Assembly (NCBI GenBank): GCA_035491935.1
Contig: DATJJW010000210.1
Coordinates: 1-30,516 of the forward strand
From: DATJJW01 sp035491935
Lineage (GTDB): Bacteria; Pseudomonadota; Alphaproteobacteria; ATCC43930; CGMCC-115725
Direction: 5' to 3'
Length of the DNA: 30,516 nt
Part shown: one piece after another, positions 23,507-30,516 of the stretch
Position numbering within the stretch: position 1 is the first letter of the stretch
Layout: every line of letters starts with the position of its first letter
The notes under the pieces: model-generated
What the model saw: the letters and a program-made list of their open reading frames with translations, nothing else
What the model was told of the DNA's origin: nothing
Databases searched by the model: none
Program-made: the position numbers and the translations under genes

Positions 23507-23582
23507 GGGCCTGTAGTTCAGCGGTTAGAACGCGCCGCTCATAACGGTGTTGTCGGGGGTTCGAGTCCCTCCGGGCCCACCA
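23507..23582 (+). tRNA. tRNA with CAU anticodon (elongator Met or lysidine-modified Ile2)
   Basis: The 76-nt sequence folds completely. The acceptor GGGCCTG pairs with CGGGCCC with one G-U. The D-stem is GTTC/GAAC. The anticodon stem CGCCG/CGGTG encloses CTCATAA. The T-stem GGGGG/CCCTC surrounds TTCGAGT, and the discriminator A and CCA are encoded. The first pair is G-C rather than the C-A mismatch of an initiator tRNA. Choosing between tRNA-Met and tRNA-Ile2 from CAU needs identity-element analysis; the G-C-rich acceptor resembles E. coli tRNA-Ile2 as much as Met. It stands 142 bases after hflC. Confidence 0.95.
23566..23581 (+). repeat. Putative attL: 3' end of the tRNA
   Basis: TCCCTCCGGGCCCACC, the T-arm end, 3' acceptor strand and start of CCA, is repeated at 26276-26291 with two differences. 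tRNA 3' ends are common integration targets, and the intact tRNA copy usually marks one end of the inserted DNA. Confidence 0.45.
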
Positions 23583-23679
23583 ATCTCCGCTTAGGTTTCA
23601 AGCGTCAGCGCATCGCGTTTCCGAAGCGATACGGCACGGCGACCACCATAGCCCTTATTCGCCAGGCCCGTGCCGGTCG

Positions 23680-23808
23680 ATCGATCCAAACCCGGATGTG
23701 GTGCCCTTCCACAATCGGCAGCCGGTGGTGCTGCCGCGCGATCGCTGGCGCTTCTGGATTGAGTGCGCACCGGCGCCGGATTTGCTCAGAGCCCTACCAG
23801 CCGGCAGT
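23680..23808 (+). pseudogene. Fragment of a YedK/HMCES-type SRAP gene
   Basis: This open stretch encodes DPNPDVVPFHNRQPVVLP, then RDRWRFWIE and APDLLRALPAGS. That is the C-terminal core of SOS-response-associated peptidase (SRAP/YedK) proteins, including the conserved HxRxPVVL segment. SRAP proteins form a crosslink to abasic sites in single-stranded DNA through an N-terminal Cys2. Everything upstream, including that cysteine, is missing, and the match stops abruptly after PAGS. No start codon or complete domain remains, so it is a relic lying between the tRNA and the minus-strand operon. Confidence 0.65.
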
Positions 23809-23841
23809 CCGTCAATCGTTCACGACCACTCGGTCACTGTC

Positions 23842-25341
23842 TTAGTCCTTAAGCTGCGCCATCTGCTCCTCGGCCCACCGGCTATTCTCATCGACCCACT
23901 TGCCGACACGCTTGACCCACTCACCTATTTCATCGTTCGCATAGTTGAACAACTCGACAGCACGCATACGTTCGAAGGCCGCTGTATCGATTGCCTCGAT
24001 TTCGCCTAGTTCGGCGACCCTCACGCGTACCGCGTGCAGCTTGCTCAGCACCTCGGAGCACAGCTTGCGCTGCGCCTCATACGCCAACGACTTGAGTGAG
24101 CGTTCTCGCATCCACGCCGGCTCGCTCTCCTTCTTCGGCGCTGCCCGGCCCTTCAACGCCACAAGGGGGACCTCGGACATCCCGACGTCCTGGACCTTTT
24201 GCCTTGCCTTGACATAGACGCCCTCCTTCAGCTCCCAGCGGCCGAGGGGCGAATCCAGCACCTTGCCGTTCGAGGCTTGGTAGTGAAGCGTCTCGGCCTG
24301 TACGAGCAACCCCGCGATCTTCTCGAACTCGATGTCACTGAACGGCTCTGTCCGTTCCTCTGCGAGCATGGGATATAGCTCCTCATAGACCTGCTCCAGG
24401 GCCTCGGAACGTGGCGTAAAAGTGCCGTCCTCGTCGGTGGGCGTGCCGTCGAACGCCGCGATACCCTTTTGCTTGTCCTTTAAGCCGGTCTCGTCACCTC
24501 GCGCTTTGGGCCCGAGTAGCAGATTCGAACCCAGGCTCAGAAACTCGCGCCGGCCGCTTATCACCAAGTCGGTCTCTAGCTTGCTGCGTTGCTCGCGCGT
24601 CATCAGTTCTTCGAGCTTGGCCACGAACTGCCGCGGCAACTTGTGGTGGATGACCTTCGTGAGCTCCTCCACCATATCTTTGAGGTTGCGCAATTCTTCG
24701 CGCTCGCGTTTGACCGCATCGCTCTTCCAATGGGATGTATCCATCCCGCCCCCAGATTGCTCCTTGCGCCTTTCATCCATTTTGCTGAAAACGGCATCCA
24801 TGTCCTTGATCGCCTGCTCGGCGAGGTTTTTAAGGGTTTCCAGGTCGGAGCCGTTCTGTCGGCGATAGAATTCAGCGAGCGATGGCAGCTTTTCGATCGC
24901 CGAGCTGAAGGCCAACGCCTCTTTCCGGCCAACTCCATCTTCCAGCTGGGAAAACAGGTGGGAACGGTAGTTGTTCAACCGACTTCCGACGGCCGCGAGC
25001 AGGGCGTTCGGCTCCTGCAGCCCCTGTTTGCCCCGCAAGGTGTCAGCCGAGCGGTCTCCCGAAGACTGGAAACCAGCTCGGCGCCAAATGTCATAGAGGT
25101 CGAAGTAGGTATTGCGCACCACGCCCTCTAGGTCTGTCTCCTTCAAGTCTTTAAATTCAGGCTGTTTGCAAAACAGCTCAAAGTTGGGAGGCTCGCCCAC
25201 GCGTTCGACATAGCGCTGGAAAACGGCCCAGGTCTGGTCGCGCAGTACACCGAGATCCAGCTCCGTAGCCAGGCGTTCGGGATCGCGTTGCATACTCCAC
25301 GTCAGGCTATCTTCCAGTACTTGTCTAAGGTCTGAATGCAT
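23842..25341 (-). CDS. Unrecognised helix-rich hypothetical protein (499 aa)
   Basis: I do not recognise this 499-aa protein. No signal peptide or membrane helix is visible. It is strongly charged and mostly helical, with likely coiled-coil around residues 165-250 (for example MDERRKEQ, KREREELRNLKDMVEELTKVI) and another helical block near the C-terminus. Aromatic-rich segments occur near the N-terminus (NTYFDLYDIWRRAGF). A middle region (about 275-330) is more polar and probably a linker. The start is well supported by AGGAG 8 bases upstream. It lies 17 bases after the 218-aa gene in the same direction, so the two form an operon. Codon and base use look less GC-biased than the flanks. Location beside a tRNA, between possible att repeats, suggests acquired cargo. 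Confidence 0.8.
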   Translation of the reverse strand: MHSDLRQVLEDSLTWSMQRDPERLATELDLGVLRDQTWAVFQRYVERVGEPPNFELFCKQPEFKDLKETDLEGVVRNTYFDLYDIWRRAGFQSSGDRSADTLRGKQGLQEPNALLAAVGSRLNNYRSHLFSQLEDGVGRKEALAFSSAIEKLPSLAEFYRRQNGSDLETLKNLAEQAIKDMDAVFSKMDERRKEQSGGGMDTSHWKSDAVKREREELRNLKDMVEELTKVIHHKLPRQFVAKLEELMTREQRSKLETDLVISGRREFLSLGSNLLLGPKARGDETGLKDKQKGIAAFDGTPTDEDGTFTPRSEALEQVYEELYPMLAEERTEPFSDIEFEKIAGLLVQAETLHYQASNGKVLDSPLGRWELKEGVYVKARQKVQDVGMSEVPLVALKGRAAPKKESEPAWMRERSLKSLAYEAQRKLCSEVLSKLHAVRVRVAELGEIEAIDTAAFERMRAVELFNYANDEIGEWVKRVGKWVDENSRWAEEQMAQLKD

Positions 25342-25358
25342 TGGCGTGTCTCCTGCCT

Positions 25359-26015
25359 TCAGGCCATTGCGGCGCGCAGATCCGTCAGGGCCTGCAGCAG
25401 AGGTTGGCGGATATCGATATGGATGCCGAAGCCGTTGGGTGTCTCAGCATCCTTGATGATGTCGTCGTCGCGCAGGTAGCGCGTTAATTCGTCAACGTCC
25501 CTCAACGCAGACGGCCGAGGCGTCAGGTTCTTCTGGATTGCCGAGAGCAATATGATTGCGGAATCGCCCTTCGGGTGGCGCATCGCACGAACCGCATTCT
25601 CGAGCGCCTTCAACTGTGTGACCGCCTCTGTGCGCTTCGCCTGCCATTGGGCCAGCGCGGCCTCAATACCGGCAACCTTACCTTCCGTTTGCCCGTTTGA
25701 CGCGACGCCTTCGGTACCATCTGCATGAGCGCGGACCGTGGCCGCTATCACCCGTCGGGTTTCCTCCAGGGCTTCCGCAGCTGCCTCTAAGTCTCCTGAC
25801 TTCAGATGCGCTTGAAAGGCTGTCCATGGCCGCTCGAGCTCGTCCTTCAGATCGGGTCGCGTATGGAGTGCGCGCTTGATCTCGGGCAAAAGCCCATTCA
25901 TGGCCCGTTGCAGCGCTGCAGCGTCAAGCACGGCAGATTTATTGTTACTGGATATCGTTACATCCAGTACTCTAGAAAGCCAGGCCAGCTTCAATTCAGA
26001 TAATGTCTGAGCCAT
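25359..26015 (-). CDS. Unrecognised helical hypothetical protein (218 aa), first gene of the island operon
   Basis: I do not recognise this 218-aa protein. It has no signal peptide or membrane segment and appears helical throughout: a segment of about 1-95 rich in Leu/Ala, a polar linker near 100-112 (HADGTEGVASNGQTEG), a coiled-coil-like stretch about 113-150 (ALAQWQAKRTEAVTQLKALE), and a C-terminal part with NGFGIHIDIRQPLLQAL. The ATG at 26015 lacks a clear ribosome site, so initiation may be weak or leaderless. The upstream 200 bases are markedly AT-rich, as expected for a promoter in transferred DNA. It probably acts with the 499-aa protein encoded next; no biochemical role can be read. 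Confidence 0.75.
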   Translation of the reverse strand: MAQTLSELKLAWLSRVLDVTISSNNKSAVLDAAALQRAMNGLLPEIKRALHTRPDLKDELERPWTAFQAHLKSGDLEAAAEALEETRRVIAATVRAHADGTEGVASNGQTEGKVAGIEAALAQWQAKRTEAVTQLKALENAVRAMRHPKGDSAIILLSAIQKNLTPRPSALRDVDELTRYLRDDDIIKDAETPNGFGIHIDIRQPLLQALTDLRAAMA

Positions 26016-26450
26016 CTAAAAGCCTAACAGTAAAAATCGTTTAAAATTTGCGTTGTGTATTAGGTTTTCCTTATCCAACCAGGCCGTCATCAGGTGTCGG
26101 GTAGCTGACCACATCCGTTATCCCATGATGTTTTGATGCGCCCGATAATGCCGATAGCCGGCCTTTATGGCAACGTTGAACCACCATTTTAGGTTGATAA
26201 TTCTACCGGACCTATAATAATGCACCGTTAGTAAGTTGCGATAAAAGCGCATCAATACGCGCCCCGGCCCTCTACTCCCTCCAGACCCACCCATCAATCA
26301 CTCTATGATGCTGATCTGCCCGGCTTTCGCGGCCCCCGAAGCGGATTTACCTGGCAATTTCCAATGAGGGCCGTCGGCGCTCCTTCGGTTACCATTCGTT
26401 GAGACTGGCGCCCCTATAACCCACCCCAGTTGTCCCGGGAGCCCCGCATC
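26016..26450. other. AT-rich intergenic region ending in the attR-like repeat
   Basis: There is no gene here. About 26016-26250 is clearly richer in A+T than the rest of the window (runs such as AAAAATCGTTTAAAATTT) and should contain the promoter for the minus-strand operon. The partial tRNA repeat is at 26276-26291. From about 26300 the sequence returns to high GC and leads to the secreted-protein gene. No integrase is encoded here. Confidence 0.6.
26276..26291 (+). repeat. Putative attR: degenerate repeat of the tRNA 3' end
   Basis: TCCCTCCAGACCCACC matches the tRNA 3' end at 23566-23581 in 14 of 16 positions. Both differences are G to A. It is in direct orientation 2710 bp downstream, and the match does not extend into the T-loop. 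With the tRNA copy it would bracket the SRAP relic and the two unknown genes. Chance similarity is not excluded. Confidence 0.45.
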
Positions 26451-27239
26451 ATGGCCGCCAAACGAGCTTTGCTTGGCATCATTGCCTTTTCCGTGAGTGG
26501 GGTTTGCGCCGGCCCAGCCTTTGCTGCGGCCAAAACTCTCGGCACGGATGTCCTGATGCCGCTGCCCAGAACCGCATTCCATACCGACGTGAAGAAGGCC
26601 GTCGCGACACAGCCCGCGGCACCGGCGGCCAGGGCCGATCAGAGGACGAAACCCGCGGCAGAGCCGGTCCCTGGCGTTCCGGCCTCGACCGCGCCGACGC
26701 CGCCCCCCTCGCCTGCACCGCCCCAGATTGCCGCGGCGGTCCCTACTGGCAAACCGGCCCCGGCGGGCAAACCGGCGTCCACCCCCGCTCCGACCGCCTC
26801 GGCGCAGGCCGTTTCTCCCCCGGCCGCACCGGCACCCGCCCCCGCACCTGCGCCGGTCTACACCGCCCGCGTCGAATTCTCCGTATCTGGCCGAGTCGTC
26901 GATGAGCTTTCGGCAACGCTCGCACCGGGAGCCGCAGTCGAGGTCAGCGCGCAGCGTGCCAGCGCCGCGGATTGCAAACCCAAGCCGGGTCGCAAGGCTG
27001 GCGCTGCAAGTTGTACTCCAAATGCCGGGCAAAGCCTGGCGGCTTCATTCAAGCTTGCGGACAGTGCCGATCCGAAATTGGCCGCCACCATCTCGCGTTC
27101 AGCCCTCTCCGTCACCAAGGCGGAGATCATGGCGCAATCGGGCATCCCCGGCATCGCCATCCTGCCCGACCATGCCTCGATCATCGTCACGCTGGAGCCA
27201 CCGGGCATTACGACCGATCAGGCGAAACCCGCCTCCTGA
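26451..27239 (+). CDS. Pro/Ala-rich exported hypothetical protein
   Basis: This 262-aa protein has a signal peptide (MAAKRALLGIIAFS, with PAFA|AAK cleavage near 25). A long low-complexity Pro/Ala/Thr region (about 50-145, including PAPAPAPAP) should be extended or span the periplasm. A compact C-terminal domain of about 110 residues begins YTARVEFSVSGRVVDEL and contains two cysteines (ADCKPKPG, AASCTPNAG) that could form a disulfide. The C-terminal domain is not recognised. The ATG at 26451 has GGGAG about 10 bases upstream. It converges on the ClC gene with 42 bases between stops. The frame shows typical high-GC third positions, which makes the Gly/Arg-rich opposite frame a shadow. Confidence 0.7.
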   Translation: MAAKRALLGIIAFSVSGVCAGPAFAAAKTLGTDVLMPLPRTAFHTDVKKAVATQPAAPAARADQRTKPAAEPVPGVPASTAPTPPPSPAPPQIAAAVPTGKPAPAGKPASTPAPTASAQAVSPPAAPAPAPAPAPVYTARVEFSVSGRVVDELSATLAPGAAVEVSAQRASAADCKPKPGRKAGAASCTPNAGQSLAASFKLADSADPKLAATISRSALSVTKAEIMAQSGIPGIAILPDHASIIVTLEPPGITTDQAKPAS

Positions 27240-27281
27240 GCGTCGGTCGGATCGGCCGCCGATCGCAGAGACGCCAGGCGT

Positions 27282-29114
27282 CTAATCTCCAACGGCTGAC
27301 AGTTCCTTCTCGGTCAATTTTCTCATGCCGCTTCGCCGAAGCTGCCGTCTCGGTCCAAAATGTATCTTTCGGACCGATTCCGCTTCGAATTCCCGCCAAC
27401 GCAGCTTGATCAGATCCCCGCGCGAAATGATGCCGAGAAGCTTTCCGGTTTCCGGATCGGCGACCACGATGCGCGGCGTGCGATTTGACACCATGCGAAC
27501 CGTCACCGCCGAGATCGTCTCGTCCGGCGACGCGATGGGCGCGCTGGCTCCGGCCAAAGCATTGACCAGCAATTCGCTCCTCGGTCTGTTGCCGCCAATC
27601 CAGGCCAGGATTTCCACGCGCGAGACGAGGCCGACGACTTTTCGGCTCTCATTGACCACGGGATAGGCGCGGTGATGGTGATCGGGATCGAGAAAGAAAT
27701 CTATCGTTTCGCCCACGGTAAGCGCGGCGCTCAACGTGTCGACCGATGGGGACATGATATCGCGCACACGCGTGAGCGTCGCCAGGTCGATGCTGTACTC
27801 TCTCGTGATGTGATGGCCCCTGCGGGCCAGTTTTTCCGTGAGGATCGAACGCTTCATCAGCAAGACGGTGACGACATAAGCCACCATGCAGGCCGCAACG
27901 GTCGGCAACAGCAGGTTATGGTTGCCCGTGAGCTCGACGGCAAACAGGGTCGCCGTCAGGGGCGCCCGCATCGTGCCGCCCATCATGGCCGCCATGCCCA
28001 GGACCGCCCAGAAGCCCGGCGCAGCGCTCGGCATGTACGGCGCCAACACGGAGCCGAGGCTGCCGCCGATGATCAACAGGGGCGCGAGGACGCCGCCTGA
28101 GGTACCGGAACCCAAGGCGATTGTCCAAATCGCGGCCTTCACCGCCAGAAGCTTGAGCGCCGATTCCCCCGCCAGGCTGCCGTCGAGCAGATGCGCAATG
28201 TTCGAGTAGCCGACACCAAGCGCGTTCGGATCGAGCAGGCCGCCGACCCCAACGGCAATGCTGCCGAAGGCGGGCCACCACATCCAGTGGAGCGACAGAT
28301 TTTCAAACCGGTCCTCGACCGCATAGACCAGGATGGTCAGCAAGGCCGACCCGAAGCCCGCGGCAAGGCCGATACCCACCCAGCCGAGGCTGTGCAGGGG
28401 GTCGATGAAGACATGTCCGGTGAACGGAAACAGCGGCGCCGACGGGAGAACATATCGGCGTTCGACCGCGGCGGTGATGCAGGCGACCGCAACCGGCAGG
28501 AAGCTGCGCGGCTTGAGCTCGAAGAGGAGCAGCTCGATCGCCAGCAACATGGCCGCCACCGGCGTTCCGAAGACCGCCGTCATGCCGGCGCACGCCCCCG
28601 CCACCAGCAGGGTCTTGCGTTCCATGTCGGTCAACGCAAAGAGCTGGGAGAAGAGCGAACCGACCGCGCCGCCCGTCATGATGATCGGGCCCTCGGCGCC
28701 GAACGGGCCCCCGGTGCCGATCGAGATTGCCGACGAGATCGGCTTCAGGATGGCCACCTTCAGCCCCATGCGGGAGCCGCCGAGGATGATCGCCTCGATC
28801 GCTTCGGGTATGCCGTGACCGCGGATTTTCTCGCTGCCGTACCGTGCCATCAGGCCGATGGCGAGTCCGCCGGCGATCGGCACGAACATGGTCCACACAG
28901 GCAACCGAGAGACATCCGCGGTCAAATGCCCAAGATAGGCCACCCAAGTCACGAAGCTGATGAGATGGAGAAGGATCCATCCCGCCGCCACGCCGCCTGT
29001 CCCTGCGACCAAGCCCATCGCCGCGATCACGAGCACGCGCGGTTCCGTCGTGAAGTCGCCGAGCTTGTCGAGAAAACTATGCTTGCCCTGAGAGACAGCC
29101 ATCGCCAATTCCAT
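27282..29114 (-). CDS. ClC-family chloride channel/antiporter with two CBS domains
   Basis: This 610-aa protein combines a ClC membrane core (about 25-430) with two C-terminal CBS domains (about 449-505 and 528-575) that usually sense adenine nucleotides. The three anion-selectivity stretches are present but modified. RGHGIPEA at 99-105 replaces GSGIP. GPFGAEGPI at 136-144 keeps the gating glutamate (Glu141) with Ala in place of Lys/Arg. SGTSGGVLAP at 336-345 is the GxFxP equivalent. Glu194 in LLAIELLLFEL may correspond to the internal proton glutamate of exchangers, so H+/Cl- exchange is possible. A second ATG at 29102 (MAVSQGKHSF) is an alternative start; neither has a strong ribosome site. 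It stands alone and is convergent with the secreted-protein gene. Confidence 0.94.
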   Translation of the reverse strand: MELAMAVSQGKHSFLDKLGDFTTEPRVLVIAAMGLVAGTGGVAAGWILLHLISFVTWVAYLGHLTADVSRLPVWTMFVPIAGGLAIGLMARYGSEKIRGHGIPEAIEAIILGGSRMGLKVAILKPISSAISIGTGGPFGAEGPIIMTGGAVGSLFSQLFALTDMERKTLLVAGACAGMTAVFGTPVAAMLLAIELLLFELKPRSFLPVAVACITAAVERRYVLPSAPLFPFTGHVFIDPLHSLGWVGIGLAAGFGSALLTILVYAVEDRFENLSLHWMWWPAFGSIAVGVGGLLDPNALGVGYSNIAHLLDGSLAGESALKLLAVKAAIWTIALGSGTSGGVLAPLLIIGGSLGSVLAPYMPSAAPGFWAVLGMAAMMGGTMRAPLTATLFAVELTGNHNLLLPTVAACMVAYVVTVLLMKRSILTEKLARRGHHITREYSIDLATLTRVRDIMSPSVDTLSAALTVGETIDFFLDPDHHHRAYPVVNESRKVVGLVSRVEILAWIGGNRPRSELLVNALAGASAPIASPDETISAVTVRMVSNRTPRIVVADPETGKLLGIISRGDLIKLRWREFEAESVRKIHFGPRRQLRRSGMRKLTEKELSAVGD

Positions 29115-29499
29115 TTCGTGTGCGGACGAGGCTCCCTATAGGTCGGATACGATGCGATCAAGTGCTCTAGGCGTCTGATCCCCGCGGTATTATGGCGCAG
29201 GCAGCCGCCACGCTTTGGCCGCCACACCTTGAAAGCCGAGCGGTCGGTCAGGTTCTTCTCGGCGAGGCCCGGCCCGATCATCATCCAAAAAAGTACCAGA
29301 GGCGATCGATCGCCACCGGGGCGCCGATGGGTCCGGATGAGGCCCGCTCCATCATGCTCTCACCCGAGGAGAATGGGATTATCGTCGCCATCTGGCGACA
29401 CACGCTGCTCAGTCGGCCCGATTCAACAATACCGTAGGTATTTAGGGCCGAAGCCCCCTAAGATTGCAGGGCCGAAAAAACAAGAAGTGGAGCGGTCGT
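29115..29499. other. Intergenic region between divergent ClC and MFS genes, containing an IS relic
   Basis: No intact gene is present. It holds the IS481-type transposase fragment annotated separately. After that comes a weak imperfect hairpin at 29442-29461 (TTAGGG/CCCTAA around 8 bases), and then the ribosome site of the MFS gene. Promoters for both flanking genes should lie here but are not recognisable with confidence. Confidence 0.5.
29285..29437 (+). pseudogene. Relic of an IS481-family transposase (N-terminal part)
   Basis: The frame encodes MGPDEARSIMLSPEENGII, then VAIWRHTLL, closely following the IS481-family consensus MGPKxPRSTVLSPEEEAIIVAFRRHTLLPLDD. After HTLL the expected sequence is lost; SRPDSTIP then stop could be what remains after a small internal deletion to the TIP of the family's next block. 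The helix-turn-helix upstream part is also shortened (PKKYQRRS). No DDE core or terminal repeats are found, so it is a dead fragment. Confidence 0.65.
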
Positions 29500-30516
29500 A
29501 TGAGCGAAGCAATTGCAACCCCGGTCCCAAACCCAACCAACAGAGAGATCTATAAGGTCGCGCTCGCCAGCATCATCGGCTCGGTGATCGAGCAGTATGA
29601 TTATCTCGTCACCGGCGTCATCGCGGCGACCGTCTGGGGTGGCATTTTTTTCAAGCTGCCGGGCCTTGCGGCGGCCGCGGCGGCGATCAGCGTCTACGGG
29701 CTCGGCATCGTCATCCGCCCGATCGGCGCGTATATTTTCGGGCACATCGCCGATCGGCATGGGCGCAAGGACGCCATGGTCTATGCGCTGGTGCTGATGG
29801 GCGTCAGTACCCTGCTGATCGGGTTGACCCCGACATACGACAGCATCGGTGTCGTAGCCCCGGCACTGCTGATCCTCTTCCGGCTGGTGCAGGGGATCAG
29901 CTTCGGCGCCGAGTTCGGTACCGCATCGACCTGGGTGGTCGAACAGGCCGCACGTTCGAAGCGCCGGGCCTTCTGGGGCGCCTGGGTAGGATTCGCAATC
30001 CCGATCGGACTGCTCCTCGGGTTCGGCTCGGTGATCTTCGTCAAATCGCTGATGACGCCGCAGGCTTTCGTCGCCTGGGGCTGGCGGATCTTCTTCTTCA
30101 TCGGCTTCCTGGTCGCGGTCGTCGGCATCATCATCCGGACGCGCACCGAGGACAGCTTCGTCTTCGACAAGCACAAGGCGCAGAGCGCGGTTCTGGCACA
30201 CCCGTCGCGACAGGTCTGGATCGAGATGCCGGGGACCATCCTGCGCACCTCGCTGGTCAACGCCATGTTCGGCGGCGCGTTCTTCCTCTATTTCGTGTTC
30301 GGTACCAGCTACATGAAGGCGGTGGGGTTCACCGGTTCGACGCCGGAGACGATCGGCCTCATCGCCGCCGCGTTCATGCTGGTGTTCATGATCATCGGCG
30401 CCTTGCTGGCCGACATCATCAACCGGCGCACAATCCTGTTGATCGCCGCCGTGGTGTTCCTGGTCTTCGCCATCCCCTATTTCTACCTCATCAACACCGG
30501 GAGCTTCCTGCTTGCG
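29500..30516 (+). CDS. MFS transporter, metabolite:H+ symporter (MHS) type (3' partial)
   Basis: The frame opens at the ATG at 29500 with GGAG 7 bases upstream and stays open to the window end, giving the first 339 residues of an expected 430 or so. It has MHS-family marks: ASIIGSVIEQYDYLVTG in helix 1 (the family's E-x-YDF element), RPIGAYIFGHIADRHGRK in loop 2-3, and RLVQGISFGAEFGTASTW in helix 4 with Gly-rich contact. Such carriers (KgtP, ShiA, citrate and proline/betaine types) import organic acids or zwitterions with protons. At least eight hydrophobic segments are visible. Nearby genes do not reveal the substrate; it is divergent from the ClC gene. Confidence 0.92.
   Translation, partial: MSEAIATPVPNPTNREIYKVALASIIGSVIEQYDYLVTGVIAATVWGGIFFKLPGLAAAAAAISVYGLGIVIRPIGAYIFGHIADRHGRKDAMVYALVLMGVSTLLIGLTPTYDSIGVVAPALLILFRLVQGISFGAEFGTASTWVVEQAARSKRRAFWGAWVGFAIPIGLLLGFGSVIFVKSLMTPQAFVAWGWRIFFFIGFLVAVVGIIIRTRTEDSFVFDKHKAQSAVLAHPSRQVWIEMPGTILRTSLVNAMFGGAFFLYFVFGTSYMKAVGFTGSTPETIGLIAAAFMLVFMIIGALLADIINRRTILLIAAVVFLVFAIPYFYLINTGSFLLA

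Noticed and set aside
23507..23582. Initiator tRNA-fMet
   Set aside because: The first acceptor pair is G-C, and the anticodon stem lacks the three consecutive G-C pairs of an initiator (its lower pairs include a G-U).
26298..27032. Minus-strand Gly/Arg-rich frame (244 aa)
   Set aside because: It looks like a glycine-rich RNA-binding protein but is just the complement of Pro/Ala codons in the exported protein gene.

Overview
The window is GC-rich and reads as the chromosome of an alphaproteobacterium, most likely of the Rhodospirillales type. That placement is inferred from a glycine-dependent (C4) 5-aminolevulinate synthase, a ThyX thymidylate synthase, an Mrp/ApbC ATPase divergent from hflKC, and the codon and GC style. 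No rRNA is present to fix the taxonomy.

Bases 1-9914 are a co-oriented catabolic block. A three-subunit molybdenum hydroxylase (large subunit cut by the window edge, then FAD and 2Fe-2S subunits, joined by two ATGA overlaps) is followed by an alpha/beta hydrolase resembling 2,6-dihydropseudooxynicotine hydrolase, a UbiD-type prenylated-FMN decarboxylase and an aromatic-acid:H+ symporter-type MFS transporter. After a strong hairpin come a GMC flavin oxidoreductase and a divergent DRE-TIM metallolyase-like protein. Together they suggest uptake of an aromatic or N-heteroaromatic acid, hydroxylation, decarboxylation and hydrolytic C-C or C-N cleavage. I cannot assign the substrate, and this is the best candidate here for an undescribed pathway.

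Bases 9915-11164 are sparse: two very small membrane-protein candidates on the minus strand and a 61-aa hypothetical gene. Bases 11165-23364 are largely core functions: a YghU-like glutathione transferase, a CHAP-domain lipoprotein-like protein, a LysE/RhtB exporter, a decayed DUF2945 gene, a SIMPL-domain periplasmic protein, hemA, an orphan family-5 solute-binding protein, a DUF4239 membrane protein preceded by three perfect 15-bp repeats, pyrE, thyX, apbC/mrp with a His-Gly linker, and hflK-hflC.

Bases 23365-26300 look like an integration site. A degenerate tRNA copy lies 140 bp upstream of an intact CAU-anticodon tRNA. The last 16 bp of that tRNA region recur, with two G-to-A differences, about 2.7 kb downstream. 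Between the two copies are a fragment of a YedK/HMCES (SRAP) gene and a two-gene minus-strand operon of unrecognised, helix-rich proteins. No integrase is present, so this would be a decayed or minimal island.

Bases 26451-30516 carry a Pro/Ala-rich secreted protein, a ClC chloride channel/antiporter with two CBS domains, an IS481-type transposase relic, and the start of a metabolite:H+ symporter-type MFS transporter that runs off the window.
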